From Chloroflexota bacterium (GTDB lineage: Bacteria; Chloroflexota; Anaerolineae; Anaerolineales; Villigracilaceae): a DNA stretch of 64,000 nucleotides. The stretch spans positions 1-64,000 of the forward strand of contig JAIOOU010000010.1 of assembly GCA_021414245.1 (NCBI GenBank), read 5' to 3'. The notes beneath the pieces were generated by a model. The model was not told the DNA's origin and ran no database searches. It saw only the letters and a list, made by a program, of their open reading frames with translations. The position numbers were made by a program, and so were the translations under genes. Shown here piece after piece: positions 62,508 to 64,000 of this stretch (its first letter is position 1; each line of letters opens with the position of its first letter).

Positions 62508-63091
62508 GATTGAACACCTCTAGTCATAAATTGAATGTGAATGGAAGATCCGGGCGCCTGTCGTGCAAGCATCCAAAACGCGCCGAGGGCGATCAAAACG
62601 TCACCGAAGCTGAAGGCAGCCCGGGAGGGGAACCAGGCCGGGGTCAGGAAACGATCCGCAAGCCATTCGAAACGGGTATCCTGCGGGTGCAGGAGAATGT
62701 CCTTTGGGCCGATGCGGCTTCCGGTTTGGACATCCAGAAGTCTCTCCCGGGAAACAAGCTGGCCGGCTGTGTCCGGACTGACCGGCATGAAGCCGCTGTT
62801 GGCCGCCATGACCAGCAGGTTGAGTGCCACACCCCAAATAAGGATGGGCATGCCCGCAGTGCGTCGGTTGAGCCAGGCAAAGATCAAAAGCAGGGCCTGG
62901 GTGGTCAAGAGGCCGGCCGCGACCCAGCCATTGGAAAGTCTTGGAAGGGAAACCACTGTGAACTGCAACAGGAAGGCGAAAAAGGCCAGCCAAAACCAGC
63001 TGAGTTCGGGGATGCGGTAGGGGCTTCCTTGAATTCGCGCCCACAGCCAGCCTGCCAATAATCCACATGCGAGGGAAAGTAATAAGATCAT
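62504..63091 (-). CDS. DUF5317 membrane protein
   Basis: The protein (195 residues) has about five membrane helices, with ILLLSLACGLLAGWLWARI at the start and the family motif NLLVMAANSGFMPVSPDTAGQL near residue 100, then RIGPKDILLHPQDTRFEWLADRFLTPAWFPSRAAFSFGDVLIALG, in which a conserved loop precedes the final helix. It matches DUF5317, known from Actinobacteria and Chloroflexi without a defined function. Its ATG directly follows the stop codon of the 47-residue peptide gene (TAA ATG), and its stop overlaps the next gene. Processing or export of the peptide is a hypothesis from the tight coupling. Confidence 0.85.
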   Translation of the reverse strand: MILLLSLACGLLAGWLWARIQGSPYRIPELSWFWLAFFAFLLQFTVVSLPRLSNGWVAAGLLTTQALLLIFAWLNRRTAGMPILIWGVALNLLVMAANSGFMPVSPDTAGQLVSRERLLDVQTGSRIGPKDILLHPQDTRFEWLADRFLTPAWFPSRAAFSFGDVLIALGAFWMLARQAPGSSIHIQFMTRGVQS

Positions 63092-63235
63092 TTATATACC
63101 GGGGCCACCACCATCCAACGGAGCGCCTGCGCTAACCACCAACATGGCGAGGGCGATAATCGCCAGGATCATTTGGATGTGCTGACGGTTGATCTTTTGA
63201 GCAGAGAAGGCGAGGAGTGTGAGTTTGTTTTTCAT
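63092..63235 (-). CDS. Short hydrophobic peptide gene, 47 residues, candidate signal peptide precursor
   Basis: This frame is below the usual ORF size but is well supported: ATG at 63235, AAGGA about 10 nt upstream, and a stop codon that touches the DUF5317 ATG. The product has a basic N-terminus (MKNKLTLLAFSAQKINRQH), a hydrophobic helix of about 16 residues (residues 22-37, MILAIIALAMLVVSAG), and a short polar tail ending APLDGGGPGI. The VSAG/APL junction resembles a signal peptidase or membrane-protease cleavage site, which would release a tail of about ten residues. I know of no named family. It is the first gene of the cassette downstream of a SARP-type regulator and could encode a pheromone or modulator. 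Confidence 0.7.
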   Translation of the reverse strand: MKNKLTLLAFSAQKINRQHIQMILAIIALAMLVVSAGAPLDGGGPGI

Positions 63236-63280
63236 GGTTTTGATATCCTTTTGATGAATTTGGTTTGTATGATTGCTAAA

Positions 63281-63329
63281 ATATTACACCCCCCCAGGCT
63301 TCAAAACAGGCTTCAAAATGGCCTTAAAA
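63281..63329 (-). promoter_or_regulatory. Candidate SARP-type operator and promoter of the peptide cassette
   Basis: On the minus strand three direct repeats, TTTTAAGGCC (63320-63329), TTTTGAAGCC (63309-63318) and TTTTGAAGCC (63297-63306), are spaced 11 and 12 bp. Ten bases separate the last one from TAATAT (63281-63286), a -10 box. SARP proteins are known to bind such direct repeats over the -35 region, about 8 bp before the -10 box. Confidence 0.62.
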
Positions 63330-63333
63330 TCAA

Positions 63334-63366
63334 CCAAAAAACAGCCCGGTTTGGGCTGTTTTTTGG
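63334..63366. terminator. Bidirectional terminator after the SARP gene
   Basis: CCAAAAAACAGCCC (63334-63347) pairs with its complement (63353-63366) around GGTTT, with A- and T-runs. On the minus strand it ends the SARP gene (stop 18 nt upstream), so the peptide cassette needs its own promoter. Confidence 0.9.
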
Positions 63367-63383
63367 AAAAATCTACATTTTCT

Positions 63384-64000
63384 CTAGATTATGAGCCGTT
63401 GATACAGGTCCCGGGTCTCCTTGGTGGGTGGGAGCCCGAGCTGGCGTTGCATGGTTTGCTCGCAGATCTGATAGGTTCTCATCACGGAAGCACGATCCCC
63501 CAGGCGGTGATAAATCTGCATGGACAGGGAGTAGGCCGCCTCAAAGGTCAGGTTGTAATCCAGGGCGCGCTGGCAGGCAGCCAGGGCCAGCTCGGGCCGG
63601 GCCTGTTTTTGGAAGAGTTCAGCCAAGGCAATCAAGGCCGAGAGGTAGGCCTGACTGAGGCGCTCTCGTTCCAAGCTGGTCCAGTCAGCATAGATGTCCT
63701 TTAAAAAAGGCCCGTGTACAAGATCGACCGCCTTCTGATAAAACTCGGTTTGTTCCCCCAACCTGGTGGACGATCTGGCCCGATCCAGGAAGGATTCAAA
63801 GGCCTCGACATCGTATTCATAGTCCAAGGCATGATTAAAACCATAGTAAATATCGTCAAAGGCGATCACATCCTGGCCGACCGCGCGTCTCAGGCGATAG
63901 ATCTCATTTTTAAATCGAAGTTTTAATTTTTGGGGATCATCCACATCCGGCCAGAGGGCCTCCCCGACCTGTTCCTTGGTGAAGGATTTCCGGCTGGTAA
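63384..64000 (-). CDS. SARP/BTAD-type transcriptional regulator (5' end beyond the window)
   Basis: The frame is open to the end of the window, so only the C-terminal part is seen. Reading from 64000, a winged-helix end is visible (SFTKEQVGEALWPDVDDP, KLRFKNEIYRLRRAVGQDV), typical of OmpR-type SARP DNA-binding domains, followed by a bacterial transcriptional activation domain of tetratricopeptide-like helices (AFESFLDRARSS, LLALACQRALDYNLTFEAAY-like text, YQICEQTMQRQLGLPPTKET). The protein ends right after BTAD, so the DNA-binding and BTAD part is C-terminal; an ATPase or sensor domain may precede it outside the window. SARPs activate secondary metabolite and peptide genes in Actinobacteria. 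Here the cassette downstream carries matching direct repeats. Confidence 0.88.
   Translation of the reverse strand, partial: TSRKSFTKEQVGEALWPDVDDPQKLKLRFKNEIYRLRRAVGQDVIAFDDIYYGFNHALDYEYDVEAFESFLDRARSSTRLGEQTEFYQKAVDLVHGPFLKDIYADWTSLERERLSQAYLSALIALAELFQKQARPELALAACQRALDYNLTFEAAYSLSMQIYHRLGDRASVMRTYQICEQTMQRQLGLPPTKETRDLYQRLII

Overview
The window looks like a chromosomal segment of a Chloroflexota bacterium, most likely class Anaerolineae. This is inferred from gene content, not from a marker-gene comparison. The pointers are: DUF2298 ('Chlor_Arch_YYY') membrane proteins and a GT39-DUF2298 fusion; a SARP/BTAD regulator beside a DUF5317 protein; a very long SecA without the C-terminal zinc motif; GC-rich coding sequence; and frequent TATAAT-like boxes placed almost directly on start codons. 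I see no rRNA, tRNA, CRISPR array, insertion sequence or phage genes. Gene density is high and gaps are short.

Layout. 1-3.4 kb (minus): an ACT-domain malic enzyme, then moaA with a HAD phosphatase. 3.5-11.4 kb (plus): a PIN-TRAM membrane protein, cysS, an RlmB-type rRNA methylase, a GH1 beta-glycosidase, tex and an APH-type kinase. 11.4-15.3 kb: a 49-residue membrane peptide (minus) and two half-ABC exporters (plus) that form an asymmetric heterodimer. 15.4-24.1 kb (minus): a large sensor kinase, two KimA-type K+ transporters and two TrkA/RCK proteins, probably a potassium homeostasis block. 24.2-26.4 kb: two PlsC-type acyltransferases and cytidylate kinase. 26.4-40.2 kb (minus): a glycan block with two GT39 membrane glycosyltransferases, a DUF2298 protein, a 1627-residue GT39-DUF2298 fusion, a DUF952 protein, a methyltransferase and a GT4 enzyme. 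40.4-44.8 kb: a small membrane protein, a CDP-paratose 2-epimerase-like SDR, a UPF0104 flippase-like protein and lepA.

45-50 kb is accessory-like: a membrane protein with one intact and one degenerate TIR domain, divergent from an SPFH/flotillin-like protein with internal repeats, then a membrane protein and a TetR regulator separated by a perfect palindrome with 24-bp arms. 50-58 kb (minus): aconitase, with alternative hairpins in its leader, adenosine deaminase and SecA. 58.4-60.5 kb (plus): a LuxR-type response regulator, an orphan membrane PDZ-like protein and a diguanylate cyclase. 60.7-64 kb (minus): a PAS-GAF-HD-GYP protein preceded by a compact cassette of a 47-residue hydrophobic peptide, DUF5317 and a 92-residue protein. 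The cassette lies downstream of a SARP regulator whose 5' end leaves the window.

The best candidate for an undescribed system is that last cassette. The peptide gene abuts DUF5317 (stop and start codons touch), DUF5317 overlaps the 92-residue gene by ATGA, and the promoter carries three direct repeats at 11-12 bp spacing ending 10 bp upstream of a -10 box. This is the geometry known for SARP operators. I infer a SARP-controlled peptide signalling or export module. Sequence alone does not prove this.
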